64,000 bases of DNA from Pseudomonadota bacterium. Lineage in GTDB: Bacteria > Pseudomonadota > Gammaproteobacteria > Burkholderiales > Rhodocyclaceae. The notes beneath the pieces are model-generated. The model was not told the origin of the DNA. It did not search any database and was given only the letters and a program-made list of their open reading frames with translations. Below, piece after piece: positions 34,747-42,989 of this stretch. Position numbers and translations under genes: made by a program. Numbering within the stretch: the first letter of the stretch is position 1; every line of letters starts with the position of its first letter. The stretch is from positions 1-64,000 of the forward strand of contig JAGTRY010000002.1 of assembly GCA_018262235.1 (NCBI GenBank), in the 5' to 3' direction.

Positions 34747-35940
34747 GTGCACGCCCTGCGACTTTCTTCCTACACCCTGATCAGCGCACTGGGTGCCGGT
34801 CTGGCGCCGACACTGGCTGCGCTGCGCGCACAACGCAGCGGGCTGGCGCGCACGCATTGGGAAACCGTCGATATCGACACCTGCATCGGCGAAGTGCCGG
34901 GCCTCGATGATTTCAGCGTGCGCAGCGATCTGGCGCAATTCGATTGCCGCAACAACCGCCTGGCCCAACGCGCCCTCGAAACCGATGGTTTCAGCCAGGC
35001 CGTGCAGGCGGCCATCGGCCGGTACGGTGCCCGCCGCGTCGGCATCTTTCTGGGGACCAGCACCTCGGGCATCCTCAGCAGCGAAGTGGCCTATCGCCAG
35101 CGCGACCCGGAAACCGGTGCACTCCCCGCCGACCACGATTATCACCACACGCAGAACAGCTACTCGATTGCCGATTTCGTGCGCCACTATTTCGCCCTGA
35201 GCGGCCCGGCCTTCGCGATCTCCACGGCCTGTTCGTCGAGCGCCAAGGTCTTCGGCAGTGCCCAGCGCATGATCGCCGCCGGGCTGATCGATGCGGCCAT
35301 CGTGGGCGGCGTCGATTCCCTGTGCCTGACCACGCTCTACGGCTTCAACTCGCTGCAACTGGTGTCGGCCAACGCCTGCAAGCCTTTCGATGCGCATCGC
35401 GATGGCATCTCGATCGGCGAAGCAGCCGCCTTCATCCTGCTCGAACGTGGCGAGCAGGCACAGCCCGGCGACATCGTCCTGAGCGGTGTCGGCGAATCGA
35501 GCGATGCACACCACATGTCCTCGCCCCATCCCGAGGGGCTCGGCGCCCGTCTGGCCATGCAAGCAGCACTCGACATGGCCGGCCTCGCGGCGACGGACAT
35601 CGACTACATCAACCTGCACGGCACCTCGACGCCGAGCAACGACGCCGCCGAAGACAAGGGCGTGAGCGCCGTGTTCGGCACGCAGACACCGTGCAGCTCG
35701 ACCAAGGGCCATACCGGTCACACCCTGGGCGCGGCCGGTGGCGCGGAAGCCATCATCTGTGCCCTGGCCCTGCAGCACGACTTCGCGCCGGGCGGCGTCG
35801 GCACCACCGAGCTTGATCCGCGTCTAGCCAGCCATTACCTGCTTGCCAATCTCGATGCGCCGATGCGCCACGTCCTGTCGAACTCCTTCGGCTTCGGCGG
35901 AAGCAACTGCAGCCTCATTCTCAGCAAGGTGACGGCATGA
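34747..35940 (+). CDS. apeO: Beta-ketoacyl-ACP synthase with intact active site (ApeO-like)
   Basis: 397 residues. The catalytic triad is complete: Cys in ISTACSSSAKVFG, His in NLHGTSTPSND and His in GHTGHTLGAAGG. SFGFGGSNCSL ends the fold. In the type II aryl polyene synthase, this KS pairs with the chain length factor encoded directly downstream. The GTG at 34747 is chosen because TGGAG lies 7 bases before it; the longer ORF start is inside the methyltransferase gene. This is the only non-overlapping junction (31 bases) in this part of the operon. Confidence 0.92.
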   Translation: MHALRLSSYTLISALGAGLAPTLAALRAQRSGLARTHWETVDIDTCIGEVPGLDDFSVRSDLAQFDCRNNRLAQRALETDGFSQAVQAAIGRYGARRVGIFLGTSTSGILSSEVAYRQRDPETGALPADHDYHHTQNSYSIADFVRHYFALSGPAFAISTACSSSAKVFGSAQRMIAAGLIDAAIVGGVDSLCLTTLYGFNSLQLVSANACKPFDAHRDGISIGEAAAFILLERGEQAQPGDIVLSGVGESSDAHHMSSPHPEGLGARLAMQAALDMAGLAATDIDYINLHGTSTPSNDAAEDKGVSAVFGTQTPCSSTKGHTGHTLGAAGGAEAIICALALQHDFAPGGVGTTELDPRLASHYLLANLDAPMRHVLSNSFGFGGSNCSLILSKVTA

Positions 35941-36731
35941 GCGCCCTGAAACTCTATCTGGATGGCATCGGCCTGTGCGGCCCTGGCATGGCTGGCTGGG
36001 AAGCCAGTCGCGCCATTTTGGCGGGCAGTTCAGCGCTCGTTCTGGCCCCCACCGTGCTGCCAGCGGCCGAAGCCCTGCCGAGTGCCGAACGCCGGCGTGT
36101 CGGCGTGCCGATCAAACTCTCGATGGCCATCGGCTTCGAAGCGGTGCGCCATGCCGGCGCCGATGCCGCCACCCTGCCCGCGGTGTTTTCCTCCACGGAT
36201 GGCGACTGCGACAACTGCCACGCCATCCTCGAAACCCTCGCCTCGGAGGATCGCCAGATCTCGCCGACGCGTTTCCACAACTCGGTGCACAACGCCCCCT
36301 CTGGTTACTGGGGCATCGCCACCGGCTGCCACGCGCCCTCAACCAGCCTGTGCGCGCTGGATGCCACCTTCGGCGCCGGCCTGCTCGAAGCGGCAACACA
36401 GGCACTGGCCAGTCAGCAGCCCTGCCTGCTGCTGGCCTATGACACGCCCTTCCCGGAGCCACTGGCAAGCCTGCGCCCGATTCCTTACCCGCTGGGCATT
36501 GCATTGCTGCTACGGCCCGAACGCAGTGCCGCCAGCTTCGCCAGCCTGAGCATCGCACTCGGTGACGAAGCGCCCGATGTCTGCGCCGACGCGACGCTCG
36601 AAGGCCTGCGCCAGAGCATCCCCACCGCGCGCGCCCTGCCTCTGCTGCAACTGCTGGCACGTGGCGAAACCGGCCGGGTGGTGATCGACTACCTGCACGA
36701 CCTGAGCCTCGCCATCGAGGTTGGTGCGTGA
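35937..36731 (+). CDS. apeC: Beta-ketoacyl synthase chain length factor (ApeC-like)
   Basis: 264 residues, about two thirds of a KS. It keeps the KS-like core (FHNSVHNAPSGYWGIATG, LLLAYDTPFPEP) but has no TACSSS nucleophile and no HGT motif, so it cannot condense by itself. In the studied systems such a protein forms a heterodimer with the KS and sets polyene length. The four-base overlap with the KS gene fits equal production. Confidence 0.87.
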   Translation: MSALKLYLDGIGLCGPGMAGWEASRAILAGSSALVLAPTVLPAAEALPSAERRRVGVPIKLSMAIGFEAVRHAGADAATLPAVFSSTDGDCDNCHAILETLASEDRQISPTRFHNSVHNAPSGYWGIATGCHAPSTSLCALDATFGAGLLEAATQALASQQPCLLLAYDTPFPEPLASLRPIPYPLGIALLLRPERSAASFASLSIALGDEAPDVCADATLEGLRQSIPTARALPLLQLLARGETGRVVIDYLHDLSLAIEVGA

Positions 36732-37168
36732 GCCACGCGCTCAACCGTGCGGAGATCAGCGCGCGCATCCCGCATTCCGCTGACATGTGCCTGCTCGATG
36801 GCGTCGTGAGCTGGTCCGATACGGCCATCCATTGCGTCGCCAGCAGCCAGCAATTGGCGACGAATCCGCTGCGCGCAGGTAGCCGGCTTGGGATTGCCAA
36901 TGGCATCGAATACGCTGCCCAGGCGATGGCCGTGCATGGCGCACTGACCGCGAACAAAGACGAAGCCCCGGGCGCCGGCTTTCTGACCAGCGTGCGCGAA
37001 GTCGAATTCCACACCGACCGTCTCGACGGGCACGCAGCACTCGACATCCACGCCGAGCGTCTCTCGGGCGATGGCAATGCCATGCTCTACAGTTTCCGCC
37101 TGAGTACCGCCGGCACGCTACTGCTCGCCGGGCGCGCGAGTGTGATGCTGGATGCGGACAGATCGTAA
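36728..37168 (+). CDS. apeP: 3-hydroxyacyl-ACP dehydratase partner (ApeP-like)
   Basis: 146 residues, hotdog fold. IPHSADMCLLDGVVSW carries the His-containing first part, and GIANGIEYAAQAMAVHGAL holds the central helix with the acidic residue. With ApeI it should dehydrate each 3-hydroxy intermediate. Starts at GTG 36728, overlapping the chain-length-factor stop as GTGA. A REP-like inverted repeat follows before the ketoreductase gene. Confidence 0.9.
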   Translation: MSHALNRAEISARIPHSADMCLLDGVVSWSDTAIHCVASSQQLATNPLRAGSRLGIANGIEYAAQAMAVHGALTANKDEAPGAGFLTSVREVEFHTDRLDGHAALDIHAERLSGDGNAMLYSFRLSTAGTLLLAGRASVMLDADRS

Positions 37169-37175
37169 TGAACAT

Positions 37176-37234
37176 TGTGGGAGCGACGTCCACGTCGCGA
37201 TACCTTCAATCGCGACGTGGACGTCGCTCCCACA
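37176..37234. repeat. Perfect 25-bp inverted repeat (REP/REPIN-like) inside the operon
   Basis: TGTGGGAGCGACGTCCACGTCGCGA-type arm at 37176-37200 is exactly matched by its reverse complement at 37210-37234, with the 9-base spacer TACCTTCAA. The GTGGGAGCGAC core resembles the palindromic repeats of Pseudomonas and Xanthomonas. No second copy was seen in the window. Confidence 0.88.
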
Positions 37235-37264
37235 GCGGCCCCTCGATAAGCCAGGAATCCAGAC

Positions 37265-37984
37265 ATGAAACGTGCCCTCATCACCGGCGGCAGTGGCGCC
37301 ATCGGCGCAGCCATCTCGCGCAAACTTGCCGAGGATGGTTTGCACGTCATCATCCACGCCAACAAGAACCTCGCTGCCGCTGAACATCTAGCAGCGGCAT
37401 TGCGCGCACAAGGGTTCTCTGCCGAAGCGCTGCAGTTCGATGTTTCCGATGGTGCGGCCGCCCAGGCCGCGCTCGAATCGGTTCTGGCGGCGGGACCGAT
37501 CCAGGTGCTGGTCAACAACGCCGGCATCCACGACGATGCGGTATTCCCCGGCATGCGCCGCGAGCAGTGGGACAGCGTCATCGACGTATCGCTCAACGGG
37601 TTCTTCAACGTCACCCAGCCGCTCACGATGCCGATGATCCGCTCGCGCTGGGGACGCATCATCACCATCTCGTCGATTGCCGGCCTTACCGGCAACCGCG
37701 GCCAGGTAAATTACGCGGCCGCCAAGGGCGCCTTGCATGCCGCTACGAAATCGCTCTCTCTGGAGCTGGCCAGCCGCAGCATCACCGTGAATGCCGTGGC
37801 CCCCGGCATCATCACCTCCGACATGACCAGGGACGTGTTCGACGAAACCGCGATCAAACAGCTCGTTCCCATGAAGCGTGCCGGCAAGCCGGAAGAAGTG
37901 GCCGGACTGGTCGCCTTCCTCGCCTCGGATGCCGCGGCCTACATCACCGGACAGATCATCTCCATCAACGGCGGCATGATCTGA
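37265..37984 (+). CDS. apeQ: 3-ketoacyl-ACP reductase (FabG-like, ApeQ)
   Basis: 239 residues. Short-chain dehydrogenase with ALITGGSGAIGAAI (cofactor loop), LVNNAGIHDD, the catalytic Ser in ITISSIAG and Tyr/Lys in YAAAKGALHAATKS. It reduces the 3-keto group after each condensation on the ACP. Last synthase gene of the plus-strand operon, 96 bases after the dehydratase because of the repeat. TCCGGCGCCGGA, a palindrome without a T tract, lies behind it. Confidence 0.93.
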   Translation: MKRALITGGSGAIGAAISRKLAEDGLHVIIHANKNLAAAEHLAAALRAQGFSAEALQFDVSDGAAAQAALESVLAAGPIQVLVNNAGIHDDAVFPGMRREQWDSVIDVSLNGFFNVTQPLTMPMIRSRWGRIITISSIAGLTGNRGQVNYAAAKGALHAATKSLSLELASRSITVNAVAPGIITSDMTRDVFDETAIKQLVPMKRAGKPEEVAGLVAFLASDAAAYITGQIISINGGMI

Positions 37985-38106
37985 AAGCGACACTTCCGTT
38001 AATAATTTGAGAATCCGGCGCCGGAAGAAGCTTTGGCGCGCTTATCCCATTACAATATGCGCGAAAAACTGAAGTACCCATGCAACCTATCAAGGAGTCC
38101 GCATCG

Positions 38107-38733
38107 ATGAACATGAAATTTGTGCTGGCAGCAAGCCTGACCATCCTGAGTTCTGCCGCCTCGGCAGAAGTCTATCTGGGCGTTGGCGGTGGCATCACCC
38201 GCACCAATGCAGCCGAGCGTCTGACCCAGACCTTCGCGGACTACGCCACGGTCGACAAGAAAGACACCAGCAAAGGCACTTACATCCTGTTCGGCGGATA
38301 TGCCTTCAACAAGAATTTTGCACTCGAAGCCAGCTACATCGATTTCGGCAAATACAAGGCCTCGGGTCATGATGCATCGGGGACAAGCATCAGTGATTCC
38401 CTCGACGCCAAGGCTTTCTCCATCGGCGCGGTAGGCAGTTACCCATTGGGTGACAGCTTCAGCCTGGATGGCAAACTCGGCGTGGGCCTGGTTTCGCAGA
38501 AGTACAGCTGCCTGGATCTGGCCTGCTCGGTGCTGCCGGAGAAAACCACCAAGAAAGCCGTGATCATGGGCGCCATTGGCGCGCATTGGTACTTCAGCAA
38601 GCATGTTGCCTTGCGTGCGGCTTACGAGCATTTTGGCGGCGCCGACTATGAAATCGAACGCACCGACGGCACCAAGTTCAAGAAGACGGCGGACTACGGT
38701 CTGCTGTATGCCGGTGCTGAAGCCCGCTTCTGA
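38107..38733 (+). CDS. Outer-membrane beta-barrel protein (OmpA-like/porin family)
   Basis: 208 residues. Signal peptide (FVLAASLTILSSAASA), then a small barrel with alternating strands such as VYLGVGGGITRT, FALEASYIDFGKY and VALRAAYEHFGG, ending in AEARF with the C-terminal Phe of outer-membrane proteins. AAGGAG precedes the ATG. A TACAAT box at 38051 suggests its own promoter. It lies between the two pigment operons; a link to them is possible but unproven. Confidence 0.82.
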   Translation: MNMKFVLAASLTILSSAASAEVYLGVGGGITRTNAAERLTQTFADYATVDKKDTSKGTYILFGGYAFNKNFALEASYIDFGKYKASGHDASGTSISDSLDAKAFSIGAVGSYPLGDSFSLDGKLGVGLVSQKYSCLDLACSVLPEKTTKKAVIMGAIGAHWYFSKHVALRAAYEHFGGADYEIERTDGTKFKKTADYGLLYAGAEARF

Positions 38734-38753
38734 TCGCCGCGCCTCGCGCACGT

Positions 38754-38792
38754 AAAAAAGCCCGCCGGATCATGCGATCCGGCGGGCTTTTT
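38754..38792. terminator. Bidirectional terminator at the meeting point of the two pigment operons
   Basis: AAAAAGCCCGCCGGATC and GATCCGGCGGGCTTTTT pair around ATGC. A-rich on the left and T-rich on the right, so it can stop the OMP transcript from the left and the methyltransferase transcript from the right. Confidence 0.93.
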
Positions 38793-38809
38793 CCATCCTG
38801 CATGACGAT

Positions 38810-39583
38810 TTATTCGGGCTTGGTCGCCTGATATTCGGCGAGAATGGAAAGCCCCTTGTGCTCGATATGCCGGCGCACCGCGATGAAGCCGGCGGCTTCC
38901 AGGGTCGCGACCACCTGCTTGGGCGGCACGCAGGCCTCGATGGTGTCCCAGTAATAACGCCAGAGCTGGCGGGTGTTCTTCTGGCGGCCGACCAGCAAGG
39001 CAAGCAAGGGCACGAAGCCTTTCATGTAAACCTTGAGCAGGAACTTGCCCCAGGCACTTTCCGGACAGGTGATCTCCAGCAAGCAGAGCCGGGCCCCCGG
39101 TTTCATGACGCGATGGAATTCGGCGAAAGCGGCAGACAGGTCACTGATATGACGCAGCGCATAGCCCATGCTGAGGAAGTCGAAATGCGCGTCCGGGAAA
39201 GGAATCGCTTCGGCGCGTCCTTCAACCAGTCCCACTCCGGCCGGCACCTTGGCATTGGCCATCATGCCGGGACTGGGGTCAACGCCAGTAACCAGCGTTG
39301 CATCACCCACGATGCGTGCTGCGCCGCGCGCCACAAGTCCGGTGCCCACGCCCACATCAACAATGCGCATACCCGCTTTGAGGCCGGCACGTTCGAGCGC
39401 CTCGCTGCGATACTGAACCCCCGTCCCGAACCCCAGGATGTGTTCCATGCGGTCGTAGTCTTCGGCCGTGGTGTCGAACATCTTGCGGACGAATCCAGCG
39501 CGCTCCTGCTCGCTGGCGTAGTAATCGGTAAGCGGGACGTGGGGGGCCTGGGCTGCGGGCAGATTCCTGGAATCGGCGTTCAT
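38810..39583 (-). CDS. UbiE/COQ5-type SAM-dependent methyltransferase
   Basis: 257 residues. FVRKMFDTTAEDYDRMEHIL is the UbiE-like opening, and RIVDVGVGTGLVARGAA the SAM loop. EFHRVMKPGARLCLLEI and the C-terminal FIAVRRHIEHKGLSI fit UbiE-like enzymes that methylate quinone rings. As the last gene of the minus pigment operon, it more likely methylates the aryl polyene head than ubiquinone. The start overlaps the glycosyltransferase stop as ATGA. Confidence 0.85.
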   Translation of the reverse strand: MNADSRNLPAAQAPHVPLTDYYASEQERAGFVRKMFDTTAEDYDRMEHILGFGTGVQYRSEALERAGLKAGMRIVDVGVGTGLVARGAARIVGDATLVTGVDPSPGMMANAKVPAGVGLVEGRAEAIPFPDAHFDFLSMGYALRHISDLSAAFAEFHRVMKPGARLCLLEITCPESAWGKFLLKVYMKGFVPLLALLVGRQKNTRQLWRYYWDTIEACVPPKQVVATLEAAGFIAVRRHIEHKGLSILAEYQATKPE

Positions 39584-40347
39584 GGGGTCGTACCGGTGAG
39601 TTTGCGAAAGAGGAGCTGGGGCAGCCGCAGGACAAAGCCCAGCATCAGCCGGATGTGCATCCAGGTGAGCAGGCGGTTGTCGCGCCAGTAATTGAAATGG
39701 GAGACGCCGCCTTCTGCGGGGCTCAGGTATTTGACGGGTGCCGCCAGATTGAGCGGCCGCACGCCACGCCAGCACAGGCGCACCACGGCTTCGGGATCGA
39801 AATCGAAGCGCCGCATCCAGCGCTGGCCACGCATGACCGCACGCAAGGGCTCGACCGGATAGACACGAAAACCGTACAGCGAATCGCCGATGCCGCTCCA
39901 CAGGGTTTCGAGGTTGGCCCACCAGTTTGAAATCTTGCGGCCCTTCACGCGCAGTGCCGGCGCACTGGCATCGAAGACCGGCACCCCCAGCACCATCGCA
40001 CCGGGCGCCTGCTGTGAAGCCGCCATGAACGCAGGAATCAGGTCAGCAGGGTGCTGGCCATCCGAATCCATGCACAAGACATGGGAGAAGCCCAGCCGCG
40101 CGGCTTCGTCCAGCCCATGCAGCACCGCCGCACCTTTGCCGCTGTTCTCGGCCAGGACCAGCACACGCAGCGCCGGATCTTCCACCGCCATCGCCAGCAG
40201 GGTCTGCGTGGTGCCGTCGGTACTCCCATCGACCACGACCCACACGGGCGCCCACTGCGCCCGCGCCGCGCGCACGGTCTCGAAGACCTTGGCGCCGGGG
40301 TTATAGCTGGGAATCAGGACGAGGTGGCTCGTGGACAGGGCGGACAT
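39580..40347 (-). CDS. Family 2 glycosyltransferase
   Basis: 255 residues. LVLIPSYNPGAKVFETV opens a GT-A fold, WVVVDGSTDGT and VLCMDSDGQHPADLI hold the nucleotide-sugar and metal sites. FRVYPVEP and the basic C-terminal segment resemble glycosyltransferases acting on lipid acceptors. It may transfer the sugar that links the aryl polyene to its lipid. The ATG at 40347 (MSALST) is used; nine extra ORF-track residues lie in the acyltransferase end. Confidence 0.88.
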   Translation of the reverse strand: MSALSTSHLVLIPSYNPGAKVFETVRAARAQWAPVWVVVDGSTDGTTQTLLAMAVEDPALRVLVLAENSGKGAAVLHGLDEAARLGFSHVLCMDSDGQHPADLIPAFMAASQQAPGAMVLGVPVFDASAPALRVKGRKISNWWANLETLWSGIGDSLYGFRVYPVEPLRAVMRGQRWMRRFDFDPEAVVRLCWRGVRPLNLAAPVKYLSPAEGGVSHFNYWRDNRLLTWMHIRLMLGFVLRLPQLLFRKLTGTTP

Positions 40348-40351
40348 CGGT

Positions 40352-41116
40352 TCAGACCTTGGAGGAGGACGCACACAATTCGCGTGCGAAATAATCCTGC
40401 AGGGTATGCGTAAACGCTTCGGGGTTGTCGGGCGGGTCGAAACGTTCGCCCAGCCGCACGCGGAAATGCATCGGCATCTCCGGACGTTTGAACAGGGGCC
40501 AGCCCTTGCCGAGGAAACGCGTGTCCTGCTCGATCAGCACGGTCTGGATCGGCACGCCAGCACGATGCGCAACATAGGCCACGCCAGCGCGGAAATTGTT
40601 GAGCCGCGGCGGCGCTTCGGTGCGCGTCCCCTCGGGGAACAGCAGCAACTGGCTGCCCTGATGCAGCTCCGCCACGGCCAGGTTGATCGAGCCGATGAAC
40701 CAATCGTTGCGAACGTAACCGGCCAGGCGCGAACCGGCGCCCCACAGGATGTTGTCGAGCAGGCTGGCCTTGAGCACACAAGCCACGTTCGGCAGGCGCG
40801 AGATGACCATCACGGCATCCAGCAAGCCCGGATGATTCGGGGCGATGATCAGCGGACCGGCATTGCGCAGGGCATCCAGTGCCTTGAGGTCGAAACGCCC
40901 GACGCAGATCACTTTCAGCCACCAGATATAGGCACGGAACCCCAGGCAGGCGACCCAGCGACCCAGCCAGATGCCGCGCCGGCCATGCAGGACCAGATTC
41001 AGCGGCAAGGTCGCCAGGGCCCAGAGCACACAGCCGATGGCCAGCGTGGCCAAGCCGACCCGCAGCGCAAGATAGGCATGCGCCCGGCGCAGTGAACGGT
41101 ACAAGCAAGCGAACAT
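40352..41116 (-). CDS. apeD: PlsC-type lysophospholipid acyltransferase (ApeD-like)
   Basis: 254 residues with an N-terminal hydrophobic region (about 22-45). IIAPNHPGLLDAVMVI has the HxxxxD catalytic motif in an NHPGLLD form, and LLLFPEGTRTEAPP the glycerol-phosphate-binding block. A second acyltransferase besides the LpxL-type one, so two acyl groups may be added during carrier-lipid assembly. Eight bases after mipA. Confidence 0.88.
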   Translation of the reverse strand: MFACLYRSLRRAHAYLALRVGLATLAIGCVLWALATLPLNLVLHGRRGIWLGRWVACLGFRAYIWWLKVICVGRFDLKALDALRNAGPLIIAPNHPGLLDAVMVISRLPNVACVLKASLLDNILWGAGSRLAGYVRNDWFIGSINLAVAELHQGSQLLLFPEGTRTEAPPRLNNFRAGVAYVAHRAGVPIQTVLIEQDTRFLGKGWPLFKRPEMPMHFRVRLGERFDPPDNPEAFTHTLQDYFARELCASSSKV

Positions 41117-41124
41117 GAAAACCT

Positions 41125-41970
41125 TCAGTCCTCGCCCACGTTAACCAGCTCGGAGGATTTGGCAAAGGTCCAGGTCAGGCCAAAGCCATACGTCACATAG
41201 GATGAGCGTTTGACCAGCGGGCTGTCTTCAAACACCGCGCCGCGCAAGCTATCCCACCGGGCATAAGCGCCCACCCAGAGATCCCCGTAACGGCGCGACA
41301 GCGACGCCAGGAACTGGCTTCCAGCATAACCCCCGCGTGCCTGGTAGGCGGGCCGGTCGGCGCGCGCGTACTGCTGATCCACCGAATAAAAATAGGCGTT
41401 CTGCTGGCGGTCGGCAAACATCGGGCCGGCAACCAGCCCGAGATTCCAGCCTTCCTTCGAGCCGGCAGGCTGACCGAGCCCCAGAAAATCGATGTTCAGC
41501 TTGGGTGTGAACACCCAGCCTGCTACGCGCGGATTGGTGCGCGCCTCAATGGCTCCACGCACCGGCAGAAGCAGTTTGAGTCGGGTGCTGCCGCCCTCGC
41601 TGCGCCAGAGGTTGAAGTCCAGCGACGGGCCCAGCTCGATCATCGGCTTGATGTCGGGCATGTCTTCGCGTGCCCGGTTGTTCTTGCTGCGGACCGGTGG
41701 CGTTGCCCCCAGACTCAGGTTCAGTTCGACCCGGTCCGAATCGAACAGGGTGGCACGCACCCCGTTACGGTCGGCCTTGAGCCATTCGAAACGGTAGGCC
41801 ACATAAGGGAAAGGCAGCAGGTAATTGTGCGTTTCATCCGAGCCCCGGTAGTCCGGCAGGCTCACGCCACCAACGCCCATGCCCAGTTCCCAACGCGGCA
41901 ATTGCTCGGCAAGACCAAGCGTGGGCGCCAGGGCCAGCCAGCCAAGGCAGCAGCAACGTCGCAGGTTCAT
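41125..41970 (-). CDS. MipA/OmpV-family outer-membrane protein
   Basis: 281 residues. Signal peptide (CCCLGWLALAPTLGLA), then a barrel: WELGMGVGGVSLPDYRGSDE is the family opening, and YGFGLTWTFAKSSE is near the end. MipA was first described as a scaffold between murein hydrolase MltA and synthase PBP1B; OmpV relatives are porin-like. The start overlaps the chorismatase stop as ATGA, so it is a real operon member. It may help place or hold the pigment lipid in the outer membrane. Confidence 0.85.
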   Translation of the reverse strand: MNLRRCCCLGWLALAPTLGLAEQLPRWELGMGVGGVSLPDYRGSDETHNYLLPFPYVAYRFEWLKADRNGVRATLFDSDRVELNLSLGATPPVRSKNNRAREDMPDIKPMIELGPSLDFNLWRSEGGSTRLKLLLPVRGAIEARTNPRVAGWVFTPKLNIDFLGLGQPAGSKEGWNLGLVAGPMFADRQQNAYFYSVDQQYARADRPAYQARGGYAGSQFLASLSRRYGDLWVGAYARWDSLRGAVFEDSPLVKRSSYVTYGFGLTWTFAKSSELVNVGED

Positions 41971-42989
41971 GGGTTTTCCTTCGGGGGCAATGCATCCCGG
42001 AAACCGAAGGCCTCGATTTCCACCAGGAGTTCCGCACGGCAGATGTCGGCTTGCAGGTAGATCGCCTCCAGCCCCTCGCCCAGACGTTCGGCCAGGATTC
42101 CCGCCACAACCGGCAGGTCCACAGCATGACGTACAAATACCTTCAGTATCAGGTCACGTGCCGAGAATCCACCGAGTGCAGACTTGAGATTGGCCTGCTC
42201 GACCACCACGTCGATATTGCGCAGGGTTTCCTCGGTCTGGGCCGCCACGTCGCCGGGATGCAGACTCTCGTGCCCGACAATGCTTGCCGTGCCGGAAATG
42301 AACAGCACTTCCTGACCGGGCAGGGTCAGCAGACTCGCGCGCGAGAAAGTCGGGCTGCGCGGGCCGTAGCGCTGCGGATACCGATAGGCACTGATCTGCC
42401 GCGGGTTCTCGATAGCCAAGGGCGCCACGCGCGAAGCCAGGAAATACAGTATGAAATCGCCTGAGGAAGAGCCCAGCGCACACGCCGAGGGCGAACCTGC
42501 CAGCCAGGCCTGACCTGCGGCGATGAAGGCATCCTGCCGGCCGATATTGAACTGGCGATAGCGCTCCAGGCCACCGCCATCCAGATTGATGCGCGGCAGG
42601 TAATTCCAGCAACGCGCCAGATACGCAAAACCCGTGGTCTGCAAAGCCGCAAAGACGGCCTCATAGGCCGCCTGGCTCAACTGCTGCAGCACACTGACAT
42701 TGCCCGCCGCGGAAAAATCCGCCTCGCGCAGGCAGATGCTGCCAAACAAGACATGTTCGTTGTGGCACCAGGACAATGCGCCCTGCTGCCCCTGCACAAA
42801 GGGGCCCGAGGAAAGCCAGGTCGTGTACGTGGCACCGCCGGCCGGCAGCACGGGCAAGGGCGCGTTGACCGCCGCCTGGTCCTGCGCCAGCGGCACGCCA
42901 TAGCAGACGGAACCGAGCAGATCGGTACCGGCCTTTGCCGGCGCGATATCCTGCAGGTCCAGCAAACGCGAAGGATGCAAGGTGCTCAC
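41967..42989 (-). CDS. Chorismatase of the FkbO/Hyg5/XanB2 family
   Basis: 340 residues. The family is recognised by FAYLARCWNYLPRIN, LERYRQFNIGRQDAF, ISAYRYPQRYGPRSPTFSRA and VLFISGTASIVGHES in a RidA-like fold. XanB2 of Xanthomonas turns chorismate into 3- and 4-hydroxybenzoate for xanthomonadin and ubiquinone. Here it sits between a KS and mipA with 4-base overlaps on both sides. It should supply the hydroxybenzoate starter for the aryl-ACP ligase. Which isomer it makes cannot be read by eye. Confidence 0.9.
   Translation of the reverse strand: MSTLHPSRLLDLQDIAPAKAGTDLLGSVCYGVPLAQDQAAVNAPLPVLPAGGATYTTWLSSGPFVQGQQGALSWCHNEHVLFGSICLREADFSAAGNVSVLQQLSQAAYEAVFAALQTTGFAYLARCWNYLPRINLDGGGLERYRQFNIGRQDAFIAAGQAWLAGSPSACALGSSSGDFILYFLASRVAPLAIENPRQISAYRYPQRYGPRSPTFSRASLLTLPGQEVLFISGTASIVGHESLHPGDVAAQTEETLRNIDVVVEQANLKSALGGFSARDLILKVFVRHAVDLPVVAGILAERLGEGLEAIYLQADICRAELLVEIEAFGFRDALPPKENP

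Noticed and set aside
38007-38024. Terminator after the ketoreductase gene
   Set aside because: TCCGGCGCCGGA is a short palindrome without loop or T tract, so read-through into the OMP gene cannot be excluded.
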